A stretch of 64,000 nucleotides of DNA from Haematococcus lacustris (GCA_030144725.1 JASKMD010000012.1:2533649-2597648), one strand, 5' to 3'; positions 21,465 to 40,506 are shown, counted from the first letter of the stretch. The notes: generated by a model not told the origin, from the sequence alone. Made by a program: numbers and translations.

Positions 21465-24415
21465 TCACTGCAGCTTGGGCACTTCCGGGTCGTGGATGTA
21501 GGGAATCTTCTCCACACGCTGGCTGGCAAAGGCGTAGCTGGGTTTGAAGGCCACCACTTCCTTCTTCTCCACAGCTGCCCCCTCCAGGGGAGTGGCTGTG
21601 CCAGGCAAGTACTCCCACTCCCCCACCACGCCCTTGCCCTTGCTGATGGTGGTGTTGGGGACTCCAAAGCCACCTGCAGGCAGCAGCCCAGCCCAGATTC
21701 ATGAGGGACAGCCTTATGGAGAGAGCAGCAGCCACAGGAAGCTCCAGGTGCCAGCGAGGGAAGGTGATTCTCTGTGTTGTGATGAGATGCGGTGAGCAGG
21801 CACAGTGTGAGAGTGTGAGTAAGATGTGTGACTGTGAGAAGATGCGCTTGCCCTGCACCTGCTCGCCACGCACAGCTGCAGCATGTGCCTATGCTTACTC
21901 ACAAGCATGTAACCAGAAACAGTAAACACAATGCGGGGCGGCTGCAGACACGGCAGTGCGCTAGGGAGCGTGGCAGATGCAATGAGCGCTCCTTTGCTGA
22001 TGCTCCTGTTCCTCCCATCCCGTTCCTGCTGCTGACCTTGGCCTGGCTGGCTGGTGGTGGGCGGTGGCTGGCTGGCTGGGTTGGTGGTGGTGGCTGGCTG
22101 GGGGGTGGCTGGCTGGCTGGGTGGGTGGGGGGTGGGTGGTGGCTGGCTGGTGGTTTGTGTGAAGGTGAGCTGCTGCAGTGTGTAACCTTGGTAGTGTTGG
22201 AACTAACCTTTGTAAGATTTACAACTTCAACTTGGTTACAGATGCCACCGACTGCTGCACCCGCCCCTGGAGTGCCAGGTTCCCCCGCTTTACCTTTCTT
22301 GGCCGGGTTTGAGGGCTTGAAGGGCAGCTCCGTGACCCTGGCCTTGCGATCAGCCTCCGCTGCCTCCCTGCGCTTCTGCTCCTGCCAGGTCTCAGGGTCG
22401 TGTTGGTACTCATACCTATGACCAGCAACCACACAGGCACATCCACAGGAGCACAAACACTGAAGCCACTTCAGGCTTGGTGTGATGTCCTGACAAACTG
22501 AAGGTTGGTGTGACTTCCTGACAACATGCCGCAGCAAGTCTGGTCATCAGCTACAGGCTGCTTGGTCATCACTGCACCCAGCCAACTTGGCGGGGACCCC
22601 CAGTGAAGTCTGGCGCACCCAGCATATCTGTCATGCCTTGCAGCCTTAGGGTCGGGCACCTGCTGTTGGTCACAAACTCAAACCAGCTGACTGACCAAGC
22701 CCAGTGCTACAGAGCACCTAACAGACAGCACTAGTGCTGTTGCCCCACATCTTCGGCATGTGAGCATTGTGTCATTGCTGCAAAGCATGTCGCCTGCATT
22801 CGAACGCATGTTCCCACTCTTGCCAGTGGGCAAGTTCACTCGGGTACCCGCTGGCGGGTGGAGGTGGCAGATGGGAGGTGGCAGGGGGCGCACAGGGGTA
22901 GGTGCAAGGGAGGGCAGCTGCTGGGAGGTGGTGGTGGCTGGCACTGGCCTGTCCTAGCTGCAGAGGCAAGGCTGCAGGGCCCACCCACTCCCAGCAGCCA
23001 GGCAAGCAGGCAGGTGGCTAGACCAGCATGTCAAACACTGAGTAAGAGCCAGCAACAGATGCTGAAGCTGTTTTCACGGAACCTGACAAGAGTTTGCGCC
23101 TAAAGCCTGGGCTGCATATGGATGCAGGACCACCCGCCCAAGGCCAGCAGCAACCGGTAGCGGGAGGATACCTCCCTGAGCCAACTGAAGCTGAGTCAGC
23201 TTGCATTAGTGCATGCATGGCACGCCACCAGCCAGGTGACACATTGTGTCATGCAGCAATGCCAGGAAAGAAAGAAAGACTGTGCCCTCGCCGATGGGCG
23301 TGCATTAAGGGAGGAGAGGAGCCTCGGGGCATGCCCTTGCTACCCTCTCACCAGGCAATACCAGAAAGTCAGTGTCTGCAGTTGTGGGGTTGCTGTCTGC
23401 GCCCCCTTGAGCTGTGTTGCTGGCCTGGCCTCAAGGCCCTGTGCCGCCCAGGCACTAAGGCATACAAACTGCTGAGCAAGCTGATGGGGTTGCTGGCTGC
23501 ATGTAGCAGGTGCTGTGCCTTGCCGCCCTTGGGACTTGTATTGTGTGTTGAACATGAGCGTGGCGGTGTGGGAAGGGGCAAGCAAAAGCTGCCCTGCTGT
23601 GGCATGGTGGGCGACAGGGACTCACTCTGTGGCTACGCCCTTGGTGCCTGTGTGCTCACTCAAGGTTGTCTTGTTCATCCCAAACCCGCCCTTCTTGGCA
23701 GGAGAGGTGTAGATCCCCTTGGGTTGCTGGGGCACATCGCCCTTCTTCTTCTGCACCTCCATGTGCCCCTGCAGCCCGCCAGGAGTAATCCCCGTGGCAT
23801 GCATGTCAAACTAACACAGCTCACTCCTACTGCCTCTGCGTATTACACCTGTGGCTGGGAGCAAGGCTGTGTGGAGCTGACGCGCACTGATTGTGCACAT
23901 TTGCATGGATGGCTCCGTCAGGAATGCCTCACAGCTCTTAACGCACTCACTGCGATGTATGGGACTTTCTCATTCGTACCATAGAAGTCGCCTGGGCACG
24001 CACTCTGCTTCATGGGAGAGGCGGACTTAAAAGGAACCTCTGTCAGGTTCTTTTTCTTCTTCTCCGCATCAGCCTTCAGCTTGGTTTTCAAAGGGTCCTC
24101 ATATGGGTCTCCATCCAACAAGGGTATGAACTTTGTGAATGTGCCATCGTTTAGCTGCAATACGCCACTAAGCACAGTCAGTGCATCCAATGGATGTTTG
24201 TGCCCCTGCTCATGCCAGGTCAGCTGATGGTGTAGCTGTAGGCGTACCTTCCCAGACCGGCCAATTGTCGCTTTCATGTTCAGCCCATGGTCGCGGTCAG
24301 TGGGCTCTCCTGTTGACCCCTTCCGCAGCTCCGCAGAACCAGGTTTTGGCCTAGGGTCGAGGTAGGTATGGTCCATAAGCATCCCATACTTGTTCGGCAC
24401 CGTTTTGCTGCCCAT
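21465..24415 (-). CDS. CFAP96: CFAP96-like (C4orf47/UPF0602) cilia- and flagella-associated protein
   Basis: Five exons join in phase on the minus strand: 24415-24248, 24154-23951, 23810-23626, 22415-22294 and 21673-21465, giving 295 residues (the human protein is about 309). Order of similar blocks: KYGMLMDHTYLDP at the N-terminus; DGDPYEDPLKTKLKADAEKK with KKNLTEVPF and GDFYGTNEKVPYI; GIYTSPAKKGGFGMN; YEYQHDPETWQEQKRREAAE; LPFKPSNPAKKGGFGVPNTT; and a C-terminus ending IHDPEVPKLQ. This matches the vertebrate pattern (AKKNLGKAF, YYGT, NLYTNPGKKGTG, GTPFKLN) remembered from that family. The product is expected at ciliary or centrosomal microtubules (family knowledge). The last CAG plus TGAGTG could also be read as a donor, so a further exon is possible. 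Introns hold Fanzor-like debris and a module that is coding in the neighbouring gene. Confidence 0.75.
22040..22160 (+). repeat. GGCTGG/GGTGGG-rich simple repeat
   Basis: Degenerate GCTGGCTGG and GGTGGTGG units in the last CFAP96-like intron. Confidence 0.7.
22240..22290 (+). repeat. TPTAAPAPG module, copy 3 (intronic, antisense to CFAP96-like)
   Basis: CCACCGACTGCTGCACCCGC and flanks match 16665-16714. Here the module lies just downstream of the exon 4 donor at 22293, in an intron. If that intron were retained it would add GEPGTPGAGAAVGGI. Confidence 0.8.
22538..22606 (+). mobile_element. Internal fragment of the TnpB/Fanzor-like family
   Basis: GGTCATCAGCTACAGGCTGC then CAACTTGGCGGGGA match 18514-18580 with a short deletion. 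It lies antisense in a CFAP96-like intron. Confidence 0.65.
23388..23510 (+). mobile_element. Degenerate TnpB/Fanzor-like fragment
   Basis: Reads APLSCVAGLASRPCAAQALR or, in the next frame, RPLELCCWPGLKALCRPGTK, the post-RuvC-III block of copies A and C. It lies antisense in the CFAP96-like intron 22416-23625. A weak reverse copy of the short interspersed repeat lies at 23263-23320. Confidence 0.55.
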
Positions 24416-25035
24416 GGCTGCCTAGACTTGGTTTCGCTAAAGTTATAGCCCAGCCGGGACCAAAGCTTCCAAGTCGACACGTACACGACGCGTTGCGCAC
24501 TCTATTGACGTTACAAAAATACAATGCGATGAGTAAGCCACGCGGATGTTTGCAACATGTGTGTGCAAGCTCATGTCCATGAACCATAGTTTTAAACTGC
24601 ACGCAGTAATGCCCTTTGTCCTTTGCCCTGGAATCTTGTCCGCACTGACAGCCGCTGCTAGGTGAGGTGGCAGCAAGTGGTGGCTTAGGCTATGTGTATA
24701 ACTCACTTTCAGTATTTGTGTTACAAGGTTGCCGAGACTCCACCTGTGTTCCCGCTACCCCGGAACTTTCACTGGCACATTGAAAAATTAGTGGCATCCC
24801 TGACGCAATTATTGTATGATTGCTGACACTGACATTAAGTCAGTCGTCTCGTGTTCCCGTGTTCTTTTCATTCAGGCATCGTGCTGCCTTGCCATCTTGC
24901 TGTTGCCAAACACCCAGGCAAGCACCAATGAAGGCTGGCAGCATCAGCTGCTCACTGTTCCCTGAACGCCCAGGTCGCCATACCCAGTGCCACTCTGCCC
25001 ATCATTGCCTGATTGCCTGATTCTCCTAGCGGCAC
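24416..25035. other. Intergenic region upstream of the CFAP96-like gene
   Basis: Contains the presumed promoter and 5' UTR of the minus-strand gene starting at 24415. No convincing gene or long repeat is seen. Confidence 0.45.
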
Positions 25036-25390
25036 TGAACATGCAGCACATTGGGGGGAGCAGGTGGCGCACACTCAAGCTGTGCTGGTGGCCAAAGCAG
25101 GGAGCTCTGCCAGCCAAGGGCAAGGAGTACCCTGAGCTGGGCTACAAGCGGCTGCGAGACTGGCCACCCAAGGCCCAGCAGCAGCAGCCCGCTGCGGAAC
25201 AGTAATGTGTGTGCCCCCATTTGAGCTGCCATCAGCTTACAACTAGCGTATGTTTGTCATGCCAACTCTAGATCATAGCCCTCTGGGTCAGGCAATGGTG
25301 TAGGTGGTAGGCGATCATGCCCATGTGTATGCCATGGGACTCCACACAGACAAAACACCACAGGCCCCAGTGAGGGTCAAGGTGCTGTAG
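25036..25390 (+). mobile_element. TnpB/Fanzor-like fragment, subfamily A, truncated
   Basis: NMQHIGGSRWRTLKLCWWPK then KGKEYPELGYKRLRDWPPKA, with a stop at 25203-25205. The RuvC-III Asp lies just upstream of the break and is lost. The tail after the stop is partial and diverged (25206-25390). Confidence 0.7.
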
Positions 25391-25782
25391 CTGCACCCAA
25401 AATGTAACCCTGCTGAGTGGATACCTGTTTGGGGCTGACTCACCGACCCTGCTCAGTGGCTACCTGCAGGGGGCTGACCCTCACCTGGTCGATCATCGAG
25501 GGGTCATCTAGCTATTGAGCGCTGACCCATACCTAGGTCACCTTCACACTGACAGCCACAGCTCCCCCTTGCTACCACATGGATATCCAACATGCCTGGT
25601 CGGCCGACCTTCTGCTCCAATGCCAAGCAATCCTGCACCTGTATTCTGCACCTGCGCCTGAGTCAACCCTCATGCCCCAACTCTCGCTCAAATGTTTGCT
25701 AATGATGCACTCCCCACTTCCCATCTCCGCACAGCATGCATTGCAGTGTTAATGATGACGATGGTACCTATGATGCTGCTGC

Positions 25783-33640
<7,858 letters not shown>

Positions 33641-33711
33641 TTGGCTTGTCACACTTGCAAGCCAAAAAAAATCAAACAGCCAAACCTTGCTGTCTGTGTC
33701 GCACGGGTATC
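33641..33711. promoter_or_regulatory. Compact bidirectional promoter/5' UTR region
   Basis: Only 71 bp separate the start codons of the CTL gene (minus) and the 33712 gene (plus). It includes an A-rich run, CCAAAAAAAATC. The two transcripts probably overlap in their 5' UTRs; core elements cannot be assigned. Confidence 0.45.
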
Positions 33712-34572
33712 ATGAGCAGGTGGCAGCGACCTCCCAGTTCTGCTTCATCTAGTTTGACCACCAGCACGCAGACAGATGAGCATCCCGACCCTCACACCGC
33801 CGATGCGTACCTGGGATGGGCACGCTTCGGTCTCCTGCTCAATTTGGCAGCAGAGGAGGCGGCATTGCTGTGTTCCGGCAGCACCCCAGCACCCCAGCAC
33901 GGCCACAGCACGCTGAAGGACCAGCTGTCCATGCTGACTAGCCAAATGATAGCTGCCAACGCTGCCACAAGTGCATTAAACGGCATCCACTCAGCAGTCA
34001 GCAACTTGACCCCACGCCGTCAAACCTCGGCCTCACGCGCAGCAGCCCATACGCAGCCTATGAAGTCCGCACGTGGGTCAAGAAGCAAGGACGGGCTGCC
34101 AGTGCAATCAATGACACCCTTGCTGTCAGCACGCAGCTCCCGCGCTGTAAGCCAGCCTGGGGCAGTCATACCACCACAGGACGCTGCAAGGAAGCAGCCT
34201 GCAAGGATCCTGACACCCCGTGCGCCCCTGTCTCTGAGGTCAAGTGATGTAGGGACAGCACAGCTGCACATCAGCTTCGACCCACCGCAGTTCCAGGTAC
34301 AGGCTGCTGTCCAAGACATGCCCACCCCAAAGACTGGATGGGGGCCGAGGGCGCCGCAGCATGGCGGCAGGGATCAAAACCTGCTAGCACCCACCTCCAG
34401 TCTGGCTGGGTCAGGGCAGCACTGCCAAGCACACCACGGCTCTGGAAGAAAGGCGATGGCGGCAGCAGGCCCCCTCACTTCACGCAAGTCACTGCCGTGC
34501 CTGGACCTGGATGTTGCCAAGCGGGTGCCCGCCACTCCACGAGGTGGCGACCAGCTTCGTAGATGGCAGTAG
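33712..34572 (+). CDS. Hypothetical Ser/Ala/Pro-rich protein, single exon
   Basis: 286 residues from the ATG at 33712 (MSRWQRPPSS) to a TAG at 34570-34572. An earlier in-frame ATG at 33484 would put 76 residues on top of the divergent CTL first exon, so it was not chosen. One helix-like hydrophobic segment (AYLGWARFGLLLNLAAEEAA, about residue 30) precedes a basic, Ser/Pro-rich region; no domain is recognised. Support for a real gene: an open frame across its length, divergent placement, a TGTAA 235 nt after the stop, and the fact that pieces of it were copied into the neighbouring intron. Confidence 0.55.
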   Translation: MSRWQRPPSSASSSLTTSTQTDEHPDPHTADAYLGWARFGLLLNLAAEEAALLCSGSTPAPQHGHSTLKDQLSMLTSQMIAANAATSALNGIHSAVSNLTPRRQTSASRAAAHTQPMKSARGSRSKDGLPVQSMTPLLSARSSRAVSQPGAVIPPQDAARKQPARILTPRAPLSLRSSDVGTAQLHISFDPPQFQVQAAVQDMPTPKTGWGPRAPQHGGRDQNLLAPTSSLAGSGQHCQAHHGSGRKAMAAAGPLTSRKSLPCLDLDVAKRVPATPRGGDQLRRWQ

Positions 34573-35063
34573 GTAGAGGCAGGCTACTAGGCTGTGATGG
34601 CCCAATGCAGCAAGCTTACAGGTCTTGCATTTGATGCATGCCATAGGATGGAAGAAGGCATACGCTAGTGCGAGAACCACCCATGTGAACCTCGACATGC
34701 TGGGTCCGTTCATCAGGTCGCCGCCAGGAATAGAAGGCATTGTGTGAAGCTGTGAGACGCTATGCAGCATAGCACCCAGCAACAGTAGGGGTCGAATTTG
34801 TACACATGTAATGGCATCACATTTTAGTGCAGGATTTACCTTCTCCCATTAAATGCTCGTGAGTCCAGCTGATAAGCATGACTGGTAGTTCCCCGCCCTG
34901 CTTTGCATAGCTAGGCGTGGCGAGGCAATGGCATGTCCTGCAAATCCCGGCAACGATCAACCGATCGGGCAACTTTTTTACGTTTTGCACGCTCGTTCTT
35001 CGGAGTTTCGTGACGCGCACTATTACGACAGCCCCAGACTAATCAGCAAGCACAGCATCAAAG
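34573..35063. other. Intergenic region between the hypothetical gene and cyclophilin
   Basis: Minus-strand frames here start at non-ATG codons and match nothing I know. The right part should contain the cyclophilin promoter. Confidence 0.45.
34807..34811 (+). other. TGTAA poly(A) signal after the 33712 gene
   Basis: 235 nt after the stop codon. Confidence 0.45.
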
Positions 35064-36533
35064 ATGAGCAACCCGCAGGTGTTTTTCGATGTGACTGCTA
35101 ACGGGTAGGCCCGCAGCTGTGGCAGCGGCGATGGGAAGTTGTGCACGGAGTTCACCCAGATCACCGGGGACGGATGCGCTTGCAGGTCGCCATTGGGGCG
35201 AATCGTTATGGAGGTACGTGCCGTGTTGCTGCAGCCTGATGCAGTTGCAGTAGCCTGTGGGCCTGATTGACGATCTGGAGCTAACCTGTGCGGGATACTC
35301 TGGGGGTGCAGCTCTTCGCGGCGGACGTGCCCAAGACTGCGGAGAACTTCAGGCGAGATTCGGAGGCCAGCGGCGGGCAGCAGCGATGGAATCTTGGGGT
35401 CTAATCTGCCTGCCCTGTTGTTGGCTGCAGGTGCCTTTGCACAGGTGCGTAGATGCGCGGGGCCAGTCAGCGCCGTCATCGTCGTCGTAGGATTTGCACC
35501 TTGGTGCCGGTTGACTGCAGGCGAGAAGGGCGTCGGCAGGTCCGGCAAGCCGCTGCACTTCAAGGGTATGTAACGCGCTTGGGGTTCAGCCTGCTGGGCA
35601 GCTGCTGCACGTCAGACTCACGTTCCCTTGTTCACAACTTCTTGCACATTGCCGTGCCACCTGCAGGCAGCACCTTCCACCGTGTGATTCCTGGTAAGCA
35701 CACTAGCTAGCCGCACACCCATGTTGTTGTCTACAGATGGCTGAGCCAGTACTCAAACACCTGCCCTCACTGCTGCCTGCCTGCCTGCGTGTCTGTGGTT
35801 CATTGTTTGCAGACTTCATGCTCCAGGTAAGGTAGTGGCCAAAGCAGCAATGCGCGGCAAAGGCCCAGGAACACACATTGGCCTCTGGCACAACTCAGTG
35901 GGTGCACCTCAGTGCGCTGCTGTGCCTCTCTCTGAAGGGTGGTGACTTCACCGCTGGCAACGGCACTGGCGGAGAGAGCATCTACGGGATGAAGTTCGAG
36001 GTGCGACACTGGCAGCAGGGCCCTGATGCAGCTTGCTGCACGAGTTAAACAGCACCCACGGATGAGCATCACCGGCGTGTTGCTTGACTTTTGCTGTGCA
36101 GGATGAGAACTTCAAGTACAGGCATGTGACCCACCAGCACACAAGCAGCCACACGGTGCACATGTAGCTGGCTTATCAGCAGAAGGGGTCGTGACAAGAT
36201 GACACGGAGTTTGCCACAGACAGCAGACTTGGTTTGAGCCTTGAACAGCCCCCTACTATGAGAGCGTTGCTGCACGCCCTTGGTGTTGCTGTGTATGTGT
36301 CAGTTTGCCTGCGTGCCACAGCCAGCTGCAAGGGCAGCCCAGCCTCCTGGTTTCTGCCTCAGCGGTCAGCGTCAGTGGGAGGGCTGCTACACATCTCCCT
36401 TGCCTCCAGCCCGCCTGCCCTTGACGCGTCCGCAGGCACACTGTGCCCGGCATCCTGTCCATGGCCAATGCTGGCCCCAACACCAACGGCTCACAGTTCT
36501 TCTTGACCACTGTGAAGACGGAGTGGCTGGATG
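35064..36533 (+). CDS. CYP: Cyclophilin A-type peptidyl-prolyl cis-trans isomerase (3' end missing)
   Basis: Ten exons in phase: 35064-35104, 35186-35213, 35312-35352, 35431-35444, 35521-35565, 35667-35693, 35813-35826, 35938-36000, 36102-36121 and 36436-36533 (130 residues). The protein runs [99 protein letters not shown] and TVKTEWLDG. The active-site Arg (HRVIP), Phe/Met/Gln (DFMLQ) and Trp (TEWLDG) are present. The product is a proline isomerase; the lack of a leader suggests cytosol. Exons 4 and 7 are 14 nt each, and introns 3 and 9 need GC donors. The C-terminal ~40 residues (KHVVFG onward) are absent and presumably fall in the N gap. Confidence 0.93.
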
Positions 36534-36809
36534 GTGAGTAGGGTGCTGCCACACCCTGGCGGATGATGGCTGCCGTGCTTGCTTCAGGCACTTCACTGAC
36601 ATCGATGATGTGATGGCTGCTGGTGGCTGAAGACCTTGTCATCATTGCATGACAACCCTGGGACACAACGCTTGCTCGTGTGCACATGGGGTGCCATGTT
36701 GCAAGGGTGCTGCTGCAACCAAGTGCACCTTCACCAGGATGTGGACCCCCCTGTTAAACCCCATGGTGATAGAGCTGGTTTGACGGACCCCTGACGGACT
36801 GGACATAAA
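36534..36809 (+). other. Cyclophilin intron running into the gap
   Basis: Begins with GTGAGTAG at 36534. No KHVVFG-type exon is found before the Ns. Confidence 0.6.
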
Positions 36810-37309
36810 NNNNNNNNNNNNNNNNNNNNNNNNNNNNNNNNNNNNNNNNNNNNNNNNNNNNNNNNNNNNNNNNNNNNNNNNNNNNNNNNNNNNNNNNNNN
36901 NNNNNNNNNNNNNNNNNNNNNNNNNNNNNNNNNNNNNNNNNNNNNNNNNNNNNNNNNNNNNNNNNNNNNNNNNNNNNNNNNNNNNNNNNNNNNNNNNNNN
37001 NNNNNNNNNNNNNNNNNNNNNNNNNNNNNNNNNNNNNNNNNNNNNNNNNNNNNNNNNNNNNNNNNNNNNNNNNNNNNNNNNNNNNNNNNNNNNNNNNNNN
37101 NNNNNNNNNNNNNNNNNNNNNNNNNNNNNNNNNNNNNNNNNNNNNNNNNNNNNNNNNNNNNNNNNNNNNNNNNNNNNNNNNNNNNNNNNNNNNNNNNNNN
37201 NNNNNNNNNNNNNNNNNNNNNNNNNNNNNNNNNNNNNNNNNNNNNNNNNNNNNNNNNNNNNNNNNNNNNNNNNNNNNNNNNNNNNNNNNNNNNNNNNNNN
37301 NNNNNNNNN
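36810..37309. other. Assembly gap (500 N)
   Basis: Exactly 500 Ns, a typical fixed-size scaffold gap, so the true length is unknown. It separates two genes whose 3' ends converge on it. Confidence 0.99.
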
Positions 37310-37910
37310 GTTCTAGTAGTATTGTACCTCACTACCCTAGATGGGGGCCCGTCCGCCTATGGCCGGGGCCAGAACCCAAGCCGCCGCATGACTCTGAGAA
37401 AAGAAAGAGATGTTGTGTAAAATGGGCAGGGCTCAGGGCAGGGGACAACGCCGGGCCATAGTTACGGCACCAAACAAGAAAGGCCAAGTGCGGGCAAGAA
37501 AAAGGGTGGAAGCCAAGCCAGGAATGAGGTTGAGCCGGGAAAGAAACATCCTGATGTTGAATGTCGACATATATACAGGCATACATACATACACACCTCT
37601 ACACCTTGCCAACCAGCCCACCTGACCGCTTGCACCTAGATAGGGGCCAACTGTGCCCAAGCCCAGCTGACGTCCGCAGTCCTGTTATTGACAGCCTGCC
37701 TCCCCTGCACCACTTGCTGTAGTCCTAGCTTGAGCTCAAACTCAGCCTCAGTGGGCGGTGTGACCAGCTGACAGCACACGGGCCCCTGCGCCTGCTCTGT
37801 GATACACAACTCCACCCACGCTTAGCACCAAGGCCGCAGACACTCTGCCGGCTTCCCACGTGCCCTCATTGAGGAGTCAATCCGACTCTCATGGCAGGCA
37901 GGTCGCCCAC
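37310..37910 (-). other. Probable Trm10 intron; no coding block found
   Basis: The minus-strand sequence after the exon ending at 37911 lacks the expected HKGL...RLP and VLTVNQV blocks of Trm10. The remaining exons are therefore probably in the gap. Confidence 0.55.
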
Positions 37911-40362
37911 CTGTTGCGGTCGATGAGGCCCCCTATGACATAGACCTTGCTGGGGTCCAGGGCGGTGAGCTCGTTGGGCGAGTCAGCCGTGAGGTAGACC
38001 ACCTGGAGGGCCATGGGGCAGGCGCCAAACACCTGGGGCGGGCGGGTGTTGGCCCGCAACCAGCTGACAGGCCATGGGCCTGCCCCTTGGTCCCAACACC
38101 TACGGGGTCCGGGGCATGGCTATCTGGGCCATACACTGCCTGGGGTGCCGGCCAGGGTGTGAGGTGAGAGTATGAGGTGGGAATGGGAGTAGGAGTGAGA
38201 GTGGAGGTGAGAGTGAGGGTGGGAGGTCAGAGTGTGAACACCCGTTTGGTGCAGGTGGGACTATGGCGGGCGATAGCGAGCAGGGATGGAGGTAGGAGGG
38301 CAGGAGAGCTGGAGGTGGGAGGCAAGGCTCCCAGGCAAGGGCTGTGGCTCGCCGCGCCTCACCTCATCCAGCTTGTCCTTGAAGTACTGCTGCCAGGTCT
38401 GCTCTGCTGAGGTGACGCGCCAGTTGACCAGCCCCGGAAGCATCTTGAAGGCTAAGGGCCGCAGGGGCCCGGGCCCCCACAGCAGGTGCCTGAAGGGTGC
38501 CCCGGGACAGACCAGAGCAAACAACAGCGTGGCGGGGCAGAGCAGGCTGGGTGCCGCCAGGCTGCATGCACATGGCCTTGACGCCTTGACATTGCATGCG
38601 CAGCCCAGCCACCCTGGCTGCTTTGAAGGTGCGGCACAACGGAGCTGCTGGAGCTTGCGCAGCAGATCTACTGATGTGACCCCATTAGGCGGGTAGCAGC
38701 TTAGGTGCATGAATGCATGCGTGCATGCATGCGAAGGAGAGGATCCGCGGCAACCGCCACCACCAGAGTTGCGCACGCCAGTGCTGGCCCAGTGTGATGT
38801 GATGTGATTTAGGCTGCAGTGCTTACATGTGGCATGGCTTGGCCACACTGCCGTTGGCTGAGTACGAGTATGAGAGCTGCTGCACCAGGTGCCGCTGGTC
38901 TCCCTCACTCATTAGCGCCGCAAAGTCAAGGTCAATGGCCAGCCTCTGGTTCCCGGGCTCAAGGGCCTGGGCAGCCCAGCAGTTGGGTGGGCAGTTGGGG
39001 CAGGCGGTTGGGGCAGGCAGTTGGGGCAAGCGATTGGGGCAAGCGGTTGGGGCAAGCGATTGGGGCAGGCAGTGGAGTAAGGGATAAGGTGGAGGTTGGA
39101 ATAAGGGAGGGCGTAGAGTGTGGGTGTGATGACAGGCGGCTGGTCTGGGATAAGGGATAAGGTGTGGTGAAGGGTCTGCAGGCGGCTTGTCTGGGAAGGC
39201 TGCCTGCTGCCTGAGCTGCACTGCGTGTTGTCTGGGCCTGACTGGTCTGCCGGTGCCCTGACTGACACTCGACCACCTGCTCCTGCCCCTGCATCCTGGT
39301 CCTGAACCAGGAGATTAGTTGCCTGGTTGCATGGAACCGGTCACGTAAGGCTAGTAGCAGGAGCCTGGCGGCAAGGAACTGATGGCAGGAGTCTGGTTGC
39401 ATGAGACTGGTCGCATAGGACTGGTGGCTAGAGGCTGGCTGCACTCTGGGTGTCCTGGTAGGCAGGCATGCTGCTCAATCTGCTTTGCATGGTTGGGCAG
39501 GGGCGCCCTGTGATGGTGATTCCACACCTGCCTCAGCTTAGCTTGGCGCTCCTCATGCTCCTTCTTACGTTGAAGGCTGGCCACCTGGGTGCCGGCCCCA
39601 CCCCAGGCAGGACAGCACCCATGTGAAGCAGGGGCAACAGCACATGGGAGCCCAGCACATGGGAGCACTGGGGGGGCCTACCTCCATGCCTGTCGTCACC
39701 ACCTCCACTACTCACACCCCTGCCGCTGCTCTTCCTCACCCTCATCGCTACCTCCTCACGTGTACTGCCTGCCCGTGCACCGCCTGCACCTGCGCTTTCT
39801 CAGCCGCTGCCTTGCGCTCCTCCTCTGTCATAGTTTGCCTGGCTGCCTTCACCTCCTGCCTCTTGACTGCTTTGCTGGCCTGCTTGGCTGCTTTCTCTGA
39901 GGCACGCCTCTGCTCCTTGCGCTCTTTCCGCCTGCAGGGGTATGAGCGGTGCAGCTGCTGTGAGCAGCTGCTGTGGCTATCTTTTGCATGTGCCCTGTAG
40001 CAAATCCGCCGCTCACTGCTCAAACTTTGCAAGTTTCTTCATCTTTGATTTTGACATCGGAGGTGCTGCTGCCACGCCTTCTTCTGCCTCTGCCAAGGAA
40101 GCTTCCCTGCCCGTGGCAGCGGCACCAACTGCTGATATGTCTACTGCATCGATGCCACCAGGAGCCGCTGCTGCATCCACAGTGTCCACTGGTGCCCCGA
40201 CTGCTGGCTGGTCCTGGCTGGGGGCTGCCTCGTTGACTGCCTGCATGCGTGCATTCCCAATCCTAGGTGTGCCGGTGGTACTTGTCGAGAGCTGCCTCTG
40301 GATCTTGTTACCTGGGCTTCGGCATCGACGCCCAGGGAGGGCGGCTCTGACTCCACTTGCAT
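37911..40362 (-). CDS. TRM10: tRNA (guanine-9-N1)-methyltransferase, Trm10 family (3' end missing)
   Basis: Seven exons in phase: 40362-40312, 40240-40017, 39931-39790, 39584-39528, 38966-38827, 38489-38363 and 38032-37911. The N-terminus is acidic and Ala-rich. It is followed by MSKSKMKKLAKFEQRKERKE and a long Lys/Arg/Glu helix, the basic tRNA-binding region of the family. The SPOUT methyltransferase domain starts at RLAIDLDFAALMSEGDQRHL, then QQLSYSYSANGSVAKP, VVYLTADSPNELTALDPSKV and YVIGGLIDRN, which holds the conserved catalytic Asp. The family methylates N1 of purine 9 in tRNA. The terminal ~80 residues (SAM-loop end) are not in the visible sequence. The start at 40362 is the first ATG after non-ATG open frame. 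Confidence 0.9.
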
Positions 40363-40506
40363 CGCCAATGCAACGGTATGGGGCCAGGTCACTGCAGCCG
40401 CACGCTGTAGGTCCCCGTTGTGCAACTGCGAAGCCAAAACATCTAAGTCACACTTGTGTCTTCGCTCTTTCGTGCTCTGCCCAATTGCAGTACAGCAATA
40501 ACTGCC
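40363..40506. promoter_or_regulatory. Divergent promoter region TRM10 / GCK gene
   Basis: 144 bp between the two start codons; no core element is identified by eye. Confidence 0.4.

Noticed and set aside
22294..22415. CFAP96-like exon extended through GEPGTPGAGAAVGG
   Set aside because: A GTAAAG donor in the AAG-AAA-G context joins in phase to GGFGVPNTT; the extension is the dispersed repeat in the intron.
34489..35020. Minus-strand frames with a signal-peptide-like stretch (SMSRFTWVVLALAYAFF)
   Set aside because: Starts are non-ATG, no splice partner or homologue is recognised, and it lies between two other promoters.
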